A DNA stretch of 64,000 nucleotides from Alphaproteobacteria bacterium. GTDB taxonomy: Bacteria; Pseudomonadota; Alphaproteobacteria; Micavibrionales; Micavibrionaceae. The translations under genes and the position numbers were made by a program. How positions within the stretch are numbered: position 1 is the stretch's first letter; every line of letters starts with the position of its first letter. The notes under the pieces were generated by a model. It ran no database searches. It saw only the letters and a list, made by a program, of their open reading frames with translations, and was not told the origin of the DNA. The DNA lies in NCBI GenBank assembly GCA_002401695.1, contig NVTV01000001.1, positions 110,501 to 174,500 on the forward strand, written 5' to 3'. Positions 1-8,122 of the stretch are shown in pieces.

Positions 1-531
1 TTACCATCCGTACAAGAAGCAAAAAACAAAATTGCCGAAATCATGACAGATGTTCTTAAAGCCCATATCAACGATGTCCGCAATGAACGCAGTAAGAAAT
101 TTCAGCCTCTTAAAAACGCTGCTATTACCATGCGTAATAATCACCGTTATGCACGGTCATCATTAGATGAGTCACAAAATGAACGCATAGCAAAAGAAGA
201 TAAACAACGCAGAGAACGCCTCCCCACTTGGTTTAAAGGCGTGATTGCTCGTATCACAGGAAAACATAGACGTATTCAGAAAGAAAACAGACAGGAAGCT
301 ATAAAATGCCGTGCCCGCGACCACTCCGAAAAACAAGAACTCGTCACAAAACAATTGCAAGAGCGTGGCCGCCTTCAAGATAAGATTCAGGCTGTGCGCC
401 AAGATCACAATGAAACCATGCTACAAATGCGAAAAGATATTGGCGTGTATATGGATATGAAAGAACAAAACAAGCCAGAGCCTGCTCAGTTTACGTTGGG
501 ACAACAAAATAGTGGATATACGCAAGAATAA
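1..531 (+). CDS. C-terminal end of a MobA/MobL-type relaxase (partial)
   Basis: The reading frame is open from base 1, so this is the C-terminal part of a longer protein that begins outside the window; the first internal ATG is at 43. The visible part is highly charged and helical, rich in Arg, Lys, Glu and Gln, with an LPTWFKGVIARITGKH stretch near the middle. From memory, this pattern resembles the tails of MobA/MobL plasmid and ICE relaxases. No catalytic relaxase motif is visible because that domain would lie upstream. The gene ends three bases before the converging toxin gene. If correct, it places a conjugative or mobilisable element at the left of the window. It could instead be another coiled-coil protein. 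Confidence 0.5.
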   Translation, partial: LPSVQEAKNKIAEIMTDVLKAHINDVRNERSKKFQPLKNAAITMRNNHRYARSSLDESQNERIAKEDKQRRERLPTWFKGVIARITGKHRRIQKENRQEAIKCRARDHSEKQELVTKQLQERGRLQDKIQAVRQDHNETMLQMRKDIGVYMDMKEQNKPEPAQFTLGQQNSGYTQE

Positions 532-846
532 TTAAGACGGCAAACGTTGCTTTAACCGTTCCATTAAATCCATACGCTCATGTAAAACTGCCAGAATAAT
601 TGCCACTCCTTCGCGGCGAACATAGAACACATAATGGTGTTCACATCTACAAACGCGGATATCTTTTTTATCAGGAAAAATGGCCTTAGACACATCTTCA
701 TCTTGCGCGATTTTTTGAAAACAGGCGTCTAGCAAGCCAGCATATTTCATAGCTTGGGGCTTTCCCCATTTTTGCACTGTATATCGTGCAATATTCCCGA
801 TGTCTTCTTTCGCATCTGGCGTAAGTTTGAATTGGAAAGATGTCAT
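532..846 (-). CDS. parE: ParE/RelE-superfamily toxin
   Basis: This 104-residue protein has the size and layout of ParE toxins: an N-terminal beta strand (FKLTPDAKEDI), two helices containing GKPQAMKY, and a C-terminal sheet running from about residue 62, with the typical LHERMD segment near the end. ParE toxins act on DNA gyrase, and related RelE toxins cleave mRNA; the sequence alone does not settle the target, but the LHxRMD ending favours ParE. Its start codon directly follows the stop codon of the upstream antitoxin gene, so the two are co-transcribed and probably translationally coupled. It lies between a relaxase end and a defence-like operon, a usual place for a plasmid or ICE stability module. 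Confidence 0.85.
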   Translation of the reverse strand: MTSFQFKLTPDAKEDIGNIARYTVQKWGKPQAMKYAGLLDACFQKIAQDEDVSKAIFPDKKDIRVCRCEHHYVFYVRREGVAIILAVLHERMDLMERLKQRLPS

Positions 847-1092
847 TTAATGGCTAGCCAATGTTTCTTCGAAAATTTCCTGTGCACTGGATGAAAGAGT
901 ATCGCCGTTCTCAGCATCCTTGATACGCGGCGCAAGAAATGCCTCTAGCTCTTGTAATGCAGCTATATCATCACCTTCGGCAGGTAAGATACGCTCAAGG
1001 ACATAATCCCGAATACTACTTCCCTGCAAAGCAGCAATAGCCTTAATTTTTTGGTGTTCTTCTGACGTTAATTCAATGGATAAACGGCTCAT
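847..1092 (-). CDS. Ribbon-helix-helix antitoxin (ParD-like)
   Basis: This 81-residue protein begins with MSRLSIELTSEEHQKI, a ribbon-helix-helix DNA-binding start (a beta strand followed by two helices with a turn near GSSIRDYV). The acidic C-terminal half (EALxxFLAPRI... region) is the part expected to wrap the toxin. Such antitoxins neutralise the partner toxin and repress their own operon. The stop codon directly abuts the toxin start. Upstream there is a good promoter with a perfect palindrome in its spacer, consistent with autoregulation. The family assignment within ribbon-helix-helix proteins (ParD versus other types) is inference. Confidence 0.8.
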   Translation of the reverse strand: MSRLSIELTSEEHQKIKAIAALQGSSIRDYVLERILPAEGDDIAALQELEAFLAPRIKDAENGDTLSSSAQEIFEETLASH

Positions 1093-1123
1093 GGAAATAT
1101 TCCTCTTCTATCTTATAAACTCC

Positions 1124-1152
1124 ATTATAACAACAAATGTACATTTGTTCAA
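1124..1152 (-). promoter_or_regulatory. Promoter and operator of the toxin-antitoxin operon
   Basis: On the minus strand there is a -35 TTGAAC (1147-1152) and a perfect -10 TATAAT (1124-1129) separated by 17 bases. An 18 bp perfect palindrome, AACAAATGTACATTTGTT (1132-1149), fills the spacer and touches the -35 box. A protein bound there would block RNA polymerase, the usual arrangement for ribbon-helix-helix antitoxins. A second inverted repeat, GTTGGAA-TAC-TTCCAAC (1174-1190), lies upstream of the promoter and could be a further binding site. Confidence 0.8.
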
Positions 1153-1257
1153 ATGTTGCCTTCCATTAAATTGGTTGGAATACTTCCAACTGCCATTAAG
1201 CGGACGTTAGTCTTTTTAAAATAACTACTAGTTTTCAATGCTCAAATTGTAGGTTAG

Positions 1258-1944
1258 CTAAGTGCTAACAAACGCATCATTTAAAAACCCTCCTTCTAAA
1301 AAATTCTGAATGTGTATATAAAAACCCCATTTCGCATAATTTTTCTTTTTCTTAGATGTGTTTAGTTTTGGTTGGAAATTATAAATTAAATGAGATTCGG
1401 TACTATCAAGGAGATCTACAGCTAATTCCTCCGGCTGCACCCAATCTAAGGATATATACTCGTCATTATTATGAAACCACACAGTGCCTCGATATATTTT
1501 TTTATTTTTATTTTTATATTCTGGCGCGTGTAGTTTTAGAGAGGCAGAATGTCCACCTAAAAAGCGATTAGTATTTTCTGTTTTTCCAATATAAACAAGC
1601 TCTTCACCTTCTTCATCAGAACAGGTAATTAAATAAATGGGAAGTGATGGCAATGGAGGATCTCCTAGCTCATCTAAAATCCACACTCTCTCTTCATTAT
1701 CGAGCCACCCACCGTCCAATCCATCAATAATTTCAGCAGCCTCATCTAAATAGTTCCTTGTCTCATTTCTAGAATCCATCAAGCCTAACCACTTCATCTC
1801 ATTTGCCTTATATAGGGGTGCAACTTCTTCAATCGACAACCACACTGACCAATCATCTTTAGGAACATCAACGAATTCAGGAGTATAAAACCTCTCTGAA
1901 ATTGGGTGAGTTCTATTAATCCAAGCAGACAATGGTCGGTACAT
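1258..1944 (-). CDS. GIY-YIG nuclease-domain protein in a defence-like operon
   Basis: This is a 228-residue protein whose C-terminal half (about 100-198) carries the marks of a GIY-YIG nuclease: IYL at 103-105, VYIG at 117-120, Arg127, a His at 132 or 139, Glu183 in TESHLI, and Asn195 in QPKLN. GIY-YIG enzymes cut DNA with a metal bound by the Glu. The N-terminal 95 residues are of unknown function and may provide target recognition. A TAGGA ribosome site precedes the ATG. The gene follows the UvrD-like helicase on the same strand after a 116 bp gap, so it is plausibly the third gene of that operon. GIY-YIG is the only recognisable domain; the biological role is inferred from context. Confidence 0.7.
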   Translation of the reverse strand: MYRPLSAWINRTHPISERFYTPEFVDVPKDDWSVWLSIEEVAPLYKANEMKWLGLMDSRNETRNYLDEAAEIIDGLDGGWLDNEERVWILDELGDPPLPSLPIYLITCSDEEGEELVYIGKTENTNRFLGGHSASLKLHAPEYKNKNKKIYRGTVWFHNNDEYISLDWVQPEELAVDLLDSTESHLIYNFQPKLNTSKKKKNYAKWGFYIHIQNFLEGGFLNDAFVST

Positions 1945-2060
1945 TTATTTTCCTAACTTAGTTTTATTCACCATACATTAGCGCTACGGGATGGCACTTT
2001 TCAACATAAGCAGAGCTTTATATTTATCTAAAATACTTTATTTCAGTGGAAAAGCACACT

Positions 2061-3929
2061 TTACAAAAAGACAATCTCATCTTCAGTAAACCATCCATAA
2101 TCAATAGCATTTTGCTTCAAAATTTCGGCATCTTCTGAATAAACCAACACGGCTAAATCTTCTTCAGCCCGACTACAAGTTACATAAAAAAGCCGTCTTG
2201 TGCGATCAATGGTGGTCTCTTTTCCGTCTTGTTCATTCTTTATATCTGTATTTGACTTTTCTTGGGTTCCAAAAAATTTATCATATTTGAACAAAAAACC
2301 TCGAGATTCTTCATCGTCAATGATAACTAACACTCTTGGAAATTCTAGCCCCTTAACCCCTTGGTGGGTATCAAAACGAGCGTTCCCTTCGATATAAGTC
2401 TTGTAATTTGATATTTGTGAGAAAGGGGTTTCCAAGAAATCATTAAGGGCTTGAAGTGGCGATTTATCTTCATCAGTCAAATCTTCCGTTGAGGCATATA
2501 GCTCATCATCACGCTCAGCAATTGGCTTTAAATCTTCAGGAATAGGAAATAAATCATGGCCATGAACTTTATTTAAAACCTCAAGAAAGCTGGGATCTTT
2601 TTCATTTTTCCAAAGAGATAGTAAATCATTCACAGCAACCTCTACATCAGATAAAATCTCAATTTGATTATCATGAGACGATAAATATTTGTAGGAAAGT
2701 TTACTACAATGCTTCCTTACTATTGATGTAACAGAAAAGTCATCACTAACCTTATGAGCATTAACAAGCTCTAGTATCAAATCTGAGTAAAAACGTAAAA
2801 AAGGCAAAGTACCATCGCTAAGGGCTGTAGCATATTTTGCTTCAGCTCTTAAAGGATCAAAGAGACGATCAAACCCAAGTCTTCTTGCCGCCATATGATG
2901 CTCTAACGCTAAACATTTAACCTCATTCTCATTATACCAGAGGTCATTATCAGTGATATCAGCCATTTTATTTAAAAGGTTTTTTTCTATAGATATTTTA
3001 TCAACATCTCTTGCAGAAATGAATAAACGAACATGTCCATTAACAGCATCAGTTCTCGGGAGTTGAATTTTATCATCTGATCCAGACCTAATTTTGTTAA
3101 TCAGCTCAATTATCCGAATAGAAGATCTATGGTTCATTTTTTTTACTGGCCTTCGCCAGTTATCATCTAAATCTTCGCCTAACCTCTGTTTGCCATCAGC
3201 ATAAATTCTTTGCATGGTATCGCCAATAAAACCAATTGCGACCTGATCTTTATGAGTTTTATTTAATGAAAACATCGCATCAACAAGGTGTTTATTAGTG
3301 TCTTGGCTTTCATCTATCAAAATAACTGGGTATTGAGATGAAACGATATCTTTCATGCTTGGTTTCGATGTTATAAAATTCGCTGCAATTTTAATAACCT
3401 CCGCATGATTTAAACTATCTTTTCCAAAAATGTTACTGTTCGGATTGTAGCTAAATGAGCTTATCCAATCTAAACGCTCAAGGCGCTTAGTTAAGGACGC
3501 TATTTTATTCTGCCTATCTATAGATGCCTTACCACCCCGTCCTTTTTTCTCTTTTTCTTCTAAGTCGGCTATTTTAATTTGGAGATGATCTTTGAGCCAC
3601 TCGCGAATATCATCATTAAATCCTTTAATAATAAGCCAAGCAAAACTATGTATTGTAGATACCTGTATTAAAGGATGAAATTTTGTCCTTCGAATAATTT
3701 CATCTTTAGCAGCATTCGTGTATGTAATTACAGCGACTTTGCGCCCCTCAATATTTAAACGTTTTTCAAATTTATCTAGTAAGTGGTCATTAAGCACATT
3801 TACTAACGTACGTGTTTTTCCAGACCCCGCACCAGCAAATAGAAAAAAGCTTTGAGGGTCATCCAAGTCCACATAACTACCAATTTCATCGTCAATAGGG
3901 TTATCAATGTCATTATTATGTGCTTCCAT
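2061..3929 (-). CDS. UvrD/Rep-like superfamily 1 helicase, GajB-like
   Basis: A full set of superfamily 1A helicase motifs is visible: Walker A AGAGSGKT (about residues 32-39), motif Ia TYTNAAK (69-75), Walker B DESQD (206-210), motif III GDTMQRIY (236-243), motif V THQGVKGLEF (about 521-530) and motif VI RRLFYVTCSRA (about 578-588). I chose the ATG at 3929 because GGAGG lies six bases before it; longer starts to 3953 are possible. With this start the gene overlaps the end of the OLD-family gene by 14 bases, indicating tight coupling. An OLD nuclease followed by a UvrD-like helicase is the Gabija anti-phage arrangement. At 622 residues it is longer than the roughly 490-residue GajB I know, so it may be a divergent branch. 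Confidence 0.85.
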   Translation of the reverse strand: MEAHNNDIDNPIDDEIGSYVDLDDPQSFFLFAGAGSGKTRTLVNVLNDHLLDKFEKRLNIEGRKVAVITYTNAAKDEIIRRTKFHPLIQVSTIHSFAWLIIKGFNDDIREWLKDHLQIKIADLEEKEKKGRGGKASIDRQNKIASLTKRLERLDWISSFSYNPNSNIFGKDSLNHAEVIKIAANFITSKPSMKDIVSSQYPVILIDESQDTNKHLVDAMFSLNKTHKDQVAIGFIGDTMQRIYADGKQRLGEDLDDNWRRPVKKMNHRSSIRIIELINKIRSGSDDKIQLPRTDAVNGHVRLFISARDVDKISIEKNLLNKMADITDNDLWYNENEVKCLALEHHMAARRLGFDRLFDPLRAEAKYATALSDGTLPFLRFYSDLILELVNAHKVSDDFSVTSIVRKHCSKLSYKYLSSHDNQIEILSDVEVAVNDLLSLWKNEKDPSFLEVLNKVHGHDLFPIPEDLKPIAERDDELYASTEDLTDEDKSPLQALNDFLETPFSQISNYKTYIEGNARFDTHQGVKGLEFPRVLVIIDDEESRGFLFKYDKFFGTQEKSNTDIKNEQDGKETTIDRTRRLFYVTCSRAEEDLAVLVYSEDAEILKQNAIDYGWFTEDEIVFL

Positions 3930-6159
3930 TTTTTGCCTCCGCATCACCCTCAAGAGTATCTAACAACCACTTTAAACCTTCTGAAATATACTCAGGGACT
4001 TCAATTTTCTTAGATACATCCGCATAAAGCAGGTCTAAGGAAAATTTTGCTTTTTCCATGTTCCTAACTGCATCATGCATCTCCTCATGCATACCGCTTA
4101 AATCGTTTGAAGTACTCAAGATACCCTTAGCTTTCTTGAAAAACCCTAGCTCTTCTGTATCAAGAAAATAAACTGTATTTGTATAAACCAATGAATCCTC
4201 AAAGGTGTTAGCAATGGCCTCACCTTTTAGCTTCACTAAATCTAATGCTATAGGTTTTTGGTAGGCTACGCAGATAGATTGCTGAGTATCTACGGTAAGT
4301 ATTTTTTTATCGTGCTCCAAGTCTAACAATGTATCGATGTCATCGACCTTTGGTAGCCAAGATTTCAAAGTATCGTTGTTGGTCTTTTGATCCGATTTTC
4401 GCTTCGGCACCACACCGACCATGTTACCTTGATCATTTTCTTTATTTGCATCCAAATCTGTAATTATTAAAGTTGATAGATGCATCTTTTCTATGAGAGG
4501 CTTTAATTTGTGTGCATGAGCCCCATGTATTTCAAGAATAGATATATATTTTTGCTTTAAAGCGCTAAAATCATTATCAATCAACTGAGGCAGCATCATT
4601 CTTTCCGCAGCTCCCTCAACCAAAATTACGGCATCTGCAAAAAATAAGTCGCAGTGAGTAGCTTTAAGATACCTAGTGACAAATTTAGCCGTTTCATCCT
4701 CTGAGCCAAAAACCTCGGTCATATTTTCTACAACAGAAATTGGAATACCTATTCCACTAGCCACAGAGGGTATTCGCCTAAAGTACCTTAAATCTTTAAA
4801 CTCAGTTTCATGAGCAATATGTGTGGAATGCGTACTCACAACCATTTGAGTATTTAAATAAGAACTTTTTTTAATGTCTGGATGATTATTCAACAATTTG
4901 AATGCTTCCCGGATAAAAACTTGCTGCACTTGTGCATGAAGATGAGCTTCAGGCTCTTCAATGAGCACAAGATGAATAGGCTCAAATAAGGCATCATCGT
5001 CAGAATCATTTTTAGATTTACCTAACCTAAGCCACTCATCACGAAACCCTTTGAGTTTAAAAAACATATAAATAAGGTTTTGATAGCCAAGGCCATTATA
5101 TGTTTCAGGCAAAGAATATGTCTCACCATCTGATGATGGTAATTTATATTGAACTGCCGTGTCATGTTGTAGTGCATCAACTGGGTTCATTAATGTTTTG
5201 AGTAAAATTTCAGGATTGTCAACGCCAGGGTAGCCTAGATTATTCAATTCTTCGGTTACTTCTTTAAATTGTCCCTGAAGAATTTCATCATGTATTTTTT
5301 TTGCTTCATGAAGTTTAAGGATAGCCTCCAAGTCCTCTGGCGTTGGCGTATCCTCAGGATTTAGATGTTTTTTGTAGTAAGAAGATAGTTGCCTTGAAAG
5401 TTTCTTGTTCGAAGATTCTGGAGTGTCATCGCCGCCCTCATTTGCATCCGTAAATCCGCGTTGCGCATTAATAGGATTTACTCTCACCAATCCCTTCAAT
5501 GGGTTAGCATCTAAAGCCTGCTTACCAGAACCAATTTGTTGTGGAGGGCATAGCTTGCCTTCTGCATCCTTTATAAGAGCAGGATTTAATGTATAAAATT
5601 TAATTTTGAAATAGTTATTTAATCTGCGGTCTAAAAAGTCATGAAGATTTGCAGGCCATAAATTTATTTCCTCGTGCTTCTTCTCATCAGCAGCAGAAAG
5701 GGTCTCTTTTTTTGCATTTATTTTCTCTAAATATTCAGCCTGTAGTTTTTTAATGTCATCAGGTTCAAATGAAAGCCTTAGGCCAACACTACCCCCTCGC
5801 CACGACAATGTAGGAAGAAAGTGACTAACACGATGTATTTCTTTTTTAGAGACTTCAAACCAAAGATCGAGTGTTGGCAAAACCTTCCGCCATCTTTCAA
5901 TATCTACAAGTCTATCTTCATCTATTTCAGTAAGGTTTTCCCAAGCGTCACCAATAGAATTGATGGTAGTCCAGTTTGTAATTGTGAAATCAATTGTATG
6001 AATTGTAGATTTTTCTGTCATAAAGCTAATCAAGGCATCCATTGCAGACGTCTTGCCGCTATTGTTAGCACCGACCAATAAAGTCTGTGTTTCACTAAAA
6101 TCAATTCGAACCTCTTTCAGTCGCCTATAGTTCTGAATATCAACAAATGAAATATGCAT
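3916..6159 (-). CDS. OLD-family ATPase/TOPRIM endonuclease, GajA-like
   Basis: This 747-residue protein starts with an SMC/ABC-like ATPase domain: Walker A GANNSGKTS at 30-38, a Walker B LIEEPEAHLHA near 395-405, and a STHSTHIAHE switch near 440. It is followed by a TOPRIM nuclease domain with VILVEGAAE near 513 and ITDLDAN near 568. This is the OLD (overcoming lysogenisation defect) architecture. A ribosome site, GGGAG, lies seven bases upstream of the ATG. In Gabija, GajA nicks phage DNA when nucleotide pools fall and works with the neighbouring GajB helicase. The helicase partner here overlaps this gene by 14 bases. It is longer than typical GajA (about 580 residues), mostly in the insert between Walker A and Walker B. 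Confidence 0.85.
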   Translation of the reverse strand: MHISFVDIQNYRRLKEVRIDFSETQTLLVGANNSGKTSAMDALISFMTEKSTIHTIDFTITNWTTINSIGDAWENLTEIDEDRLVDIERWRKVLPTLDLWFEVSKKEIHRVSHFLPTLSWRGGSVGLRLSFEPDDIKKLQAEYLEKINAKKETLSAADEKKHEEINLWPANLHDFLDRRLNNYFKIKFYTLNPALIKDAEGKLCPPQQIGSGKQALDANPLKGLVRVNPINAQRGFTDANEGGDDTPESSNKKLSRQLSSYYKKHLNPEDTPTPEDLEAILKLHEAKKIHDEILQGQFKEVTEELNNLGYPGVDNPEILLKTLMNPVDALQHDTAVQYKLPSSDGETYSLPETYNGLGYQNLIYMFFKLKGFRDEWLRLGKSKNDSDDDALFEPIHLVLIEEPEAHLHAQVQQVFIREAFKLLNNHPDIKKSSYLNTQMVVSTHSTHIAHETEFKDLRYFRRIPSVASGIGIPISVVENMTEVFGSEDETAKFVTRYLKATHCDLFFADAVILVEGAAERMMLPQLIDNDFSALKQKYISILEIHGAHAHKLKPLIEKMHLSTLIITDLDANKENDQGNMVGVVPKRKSDQKTNNDTLKSWLPKVDDIDTLLDLEHDKKILTVDTQQSICVAYQKPIALDLVKLKGEAIANTFEDSLVYTNTVYFLDTEELGFFKKAKGILSTSNDLSGMHEEMHDAVRNMEKAKFSLDLLYADVSKKIEVPEYISEGLKWLLDTLEGDAEAKNGST

Positions 6160-6202
6160 GTCTACTCCCTTGTTAGCCCCGTGCCGTTAAAATTTTGTAC
6201 TT

Positions 6203-6236
6203 ATTCATTGCCCCCTCCTTCGATGAAGCAATGAAT
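6203..6236. repeat. Inverted repeat upstream of the OLD/UvrD/GIY-YIG operon
   Basis: ATTCATTGC (6203-6211) and GCAATGAAT (6228-6236) form a perfect 9 bp inverted repeat with a 16-base gap. It lies about 45 bases upstream of the OLD-family start codon, where an operator or a leader hairpin would sit. No regulator gene is next to it. Confidence 0.5.
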
Positions 6237-6393
6237 GGTGTCATTAACATCACAATACCCAAGGACTCATCAGTAAACTATGAATGTCCACTATGGGCAT
6301 TATGCAGACACTCTGGAAAAGAACAATTATTTAACCATAAGCTGTATTTGTAAAGTTATTTCTCCTTAGTTATCATATTTTAATAAAACGTAT

Positions 6394-6716
6394 CCAAGGG
6401 ACTCTTGGTGCTGGTTAAGCAGGAAAATACTTGTGGTATCCAACCGGCTGACGGTTGGTCTTGATGAAATCATCATGGGGTTTTTAGGGGTAGCAGGAAC
6501 GATCCCCTGAATGGTGATTGAACATCCATATGTTCATGCGTGGTTCGGTGCAAGTGGAGAGGTAATTCTCCGAGTCCTGCGAGTGGTAAAGCGGCGATAC
6601 GTTTTGATAGTTTTGAAGGGTAGAACGGATTTTGTTCCCGCACCAAAACTATCCGCTAGAGGGATGAAACGGGAGAGCGCAGCGTCTCCCTTTCCAAGCG
6701 TGTTGTAGTACAACAC
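6394..6716. other. Chain of nine hairpins: candidate structured RNA or DNA site
   Basis: No convincing gene occupies the 719 bp between the OLD-family gene and position 6879. Instead, nine inverted repeats follow each other without overlap: 6394-6408, 6440-6458 (7 bp stem), 6462-6475, 6486-6508, 6519-6536 (7 bp), 6556-6571, 6606-6653 (10 bp perfect stem GATAGTTTTG), 6671-6690 and 6700-6716 (8 bp stem, one-base loop). The segment also looks more G+C-rich than its AT-rich flanks. This suggests a folded non-coding RNA, an intron remnant or a recombination/transfer site. I could not match it to a known RNA; there is no reverse transcriptase nearby and no recognisable group II domain V. Positions 6240-6390 show nothing I can identify. 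Confidence 0.45.
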
Positions 6717-6878
6717 ACAGCTTGCGTTCAGTAGGAATCTCTAAATTTTATGAAACTATAGCTAATTCAGGCCTTGAGTAAAAAACAGCCCTACCCACGA
6801 ACACTTAGATCGCCCGTGAGCCAATGCCTCCAATGATATTCTGTACCTATATACATATAGCAGAAAGGGGCAGACAAC

Positions 6879-7211
6879 TTGAGAAAGGAATGGTGCAAAG
6901 AAACAACTTTCGAAAGAACGATTGCAAAAGCGACCGTCGAAAAAGAACCTGCGCCCATTAAAGTTTATCACTATTCAGAAGGCGAACATATTCCTCTCTC
7001 AGTATTATATGAAAACCGCAATACGATCATTGAGCTCCTTGATAAATTCAGCATGAAATATGGTGAACAATGGAAGATTAAACACATTGGATTATTTGAA
7101 CGCATTGAGAAAGAAATTAAGAAAGCAGAAGCACTACAAGATTCATTGAAGAAATTAAATATTCTGTCAACTTTGAGAAAATCAAAGCTTATTGAAAACA
7201 TTTCTGTATAA
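6879..7211 (+). CDS. Hypothetical 110-residue protein with TTG start
   Basis: I do not recognise this protein. The only start that has a ribosome site is TTG at 6879, with AAAGGGG about eight bases upstream and a stop codon in frame shortly before (6858). It is charged, with no membrane segment, and the last 45 residues look helical (Lys/Glu/Leu-rich). It lies between the hairpin chain and the tandem TGTGCCACA repeats inside the presumed mobile element. It may be a small element-encoded protein or the remnant of a longer gene. Confidence 0.4.
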   Translation: MRKEWCKETTFERTIAKATVEKEPAPIKVYHYSEGEHIPLSVLYENRNTIIELLDKFSMKYGEQWKIKHIGLFERIEKEIKKAEALQDSLKKLNILSTLRKSKLIENISV

Positions 7212-7246
7212 CTCAAACTTTATTGCTTCAAAAACACGCCCAAAAA

Positions 7247-7282
7247 TGTGCCACAAATTGTGCCACATTTTGTGCCACACGA
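7247..7282. repeat. Three tandem 12 bp repeats beginning TGTGCCACA
   Basis: TGTGCCACA occurs at 7247, 7259 and 7271, exactly 12 bases apart, with differing 3-base tails. Regularly spaced direct repeats of about one helical turn near the end of an integrated element resemble accessory-protein or integrase arm-type binding sites. No integrase is visible in the window, so the role is a guess. Confidence 0.6.
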
Positions 7283-7439
7283 AAAATTAGAAAATCTTGC
7301 AAGTTACTGATTCAATTAAATTAAATGGCCTAAAAAATTGAGTAATCCATCTTTCCTGGGGAGCCATTCTTTTTCATTAAGCCCCCTTTTTTCCCTTACC
7401 ATAGATATATATTGTGCGTCCTCAGCACGGTGGACAACA

Positions 7440-7979
7440 CTAGTTTGCGTTTTTCGCCTCATTAGCCTTATTATTTTCCATCAATTTAACAAGATAACGA
7501 CGCAAGCCTTCACATCTATTTTCCATGGTAAAATTATACTTCACCTCCCCCTTTAAGGAGAGAACAGCATGATTGCAGCTTTTTATGCAACGATTACTCC
7601 TGCCACGCGTATCAGGGTGTTCTTCACAAAATTTTGCATTATCAAGCATCCGAGCAATACGCTCTTCCTTAGGTCTTTCAGGCCATACAGGCGTATTCGC
7701 TAAGGCAATTTTATATTCTTTATAGCACGGAGAGATTCTCTTGTTTTTCTTGGGCTTATCACCCGTCTCGGCAAGTTTACTGCAAACGCGAACACAATGT
7801 GATGCTGCCGGCCCCTTATTATTACCTTCCTTTCTACAAAGGTCAGCCATGCGCTTATACGTTTCTTTCAACGGCCGTTCCTGCGCAAAGGCATTACTGG
7901 AAAATAAAACTATAAGGACAGAGAATAAGAGCATTCCGATAAAGCTCTTAACGCTTTTGTTATTCAGATATACGTCCAT
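7440..7979 (-). CDS. Secreted cysteine-rich protein of unknown function
   Basis: With the ATG at 7979, preceded by GAGG at a good distance, the protein is 179 residues and opens with a signal peptide: a basic start, a hydrophobic core (SFIGMLLFSVLIVLF) and an AFA|QE cleavage site. The mature part is basic and has about ten cysteines in spaced pairs (HCVRVC, CIKSC, single Cys before YKEY and EEH), suggesting disulfides in the periplasm. No known domain is recognised. A longer start at 8069 would bury the signal peptide and is unlikely. It lies between the repeats of the mobile element and tRNA-Arg, transcribed away from the tRNA. Confidence 0.6.
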   Translation of the reverse strand: MDVYLNNKSVKSFIGMLLFSVLIVLFSSNAFAQERPLKETYKRMADLCRKEGNNKGPAASHCVRVCSKLAETGDKPKKNKRISPCYKEYKIALANTPVWPERPKEERIARMLDNAKFCEEHPDTRGRSNRCIKSCNHAVLSLKGEVKYNFTMENRCEGLRRYLVKLMENNKANEAKNAN

Positions 7980-8122
7980 GAAATAACCTCTTCGAATTGG
8001 TTTAACACAGCATAACTTCATCCCTATAAATAAATCAAGCGACGTAACAACGAAATGGCCTGTATGCACAAACGAAAATCATATTCAAATAATGACAGGG
8101 AAGGTATTTCAGTATGAGTATG

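Noticed and set aside
6511-6716. Short open frames inside the hairpin region on both strands
   Set aside because: They are translations of inverted repeats, have no ribosome sites and no protein-like composition.
6394-6716. Group II intron or retron RNA
   Set aside because: No reverse transcriptase, no domain V-like AGC hairpin and no known intron boundary could be found by eye. A covariance search is needed.
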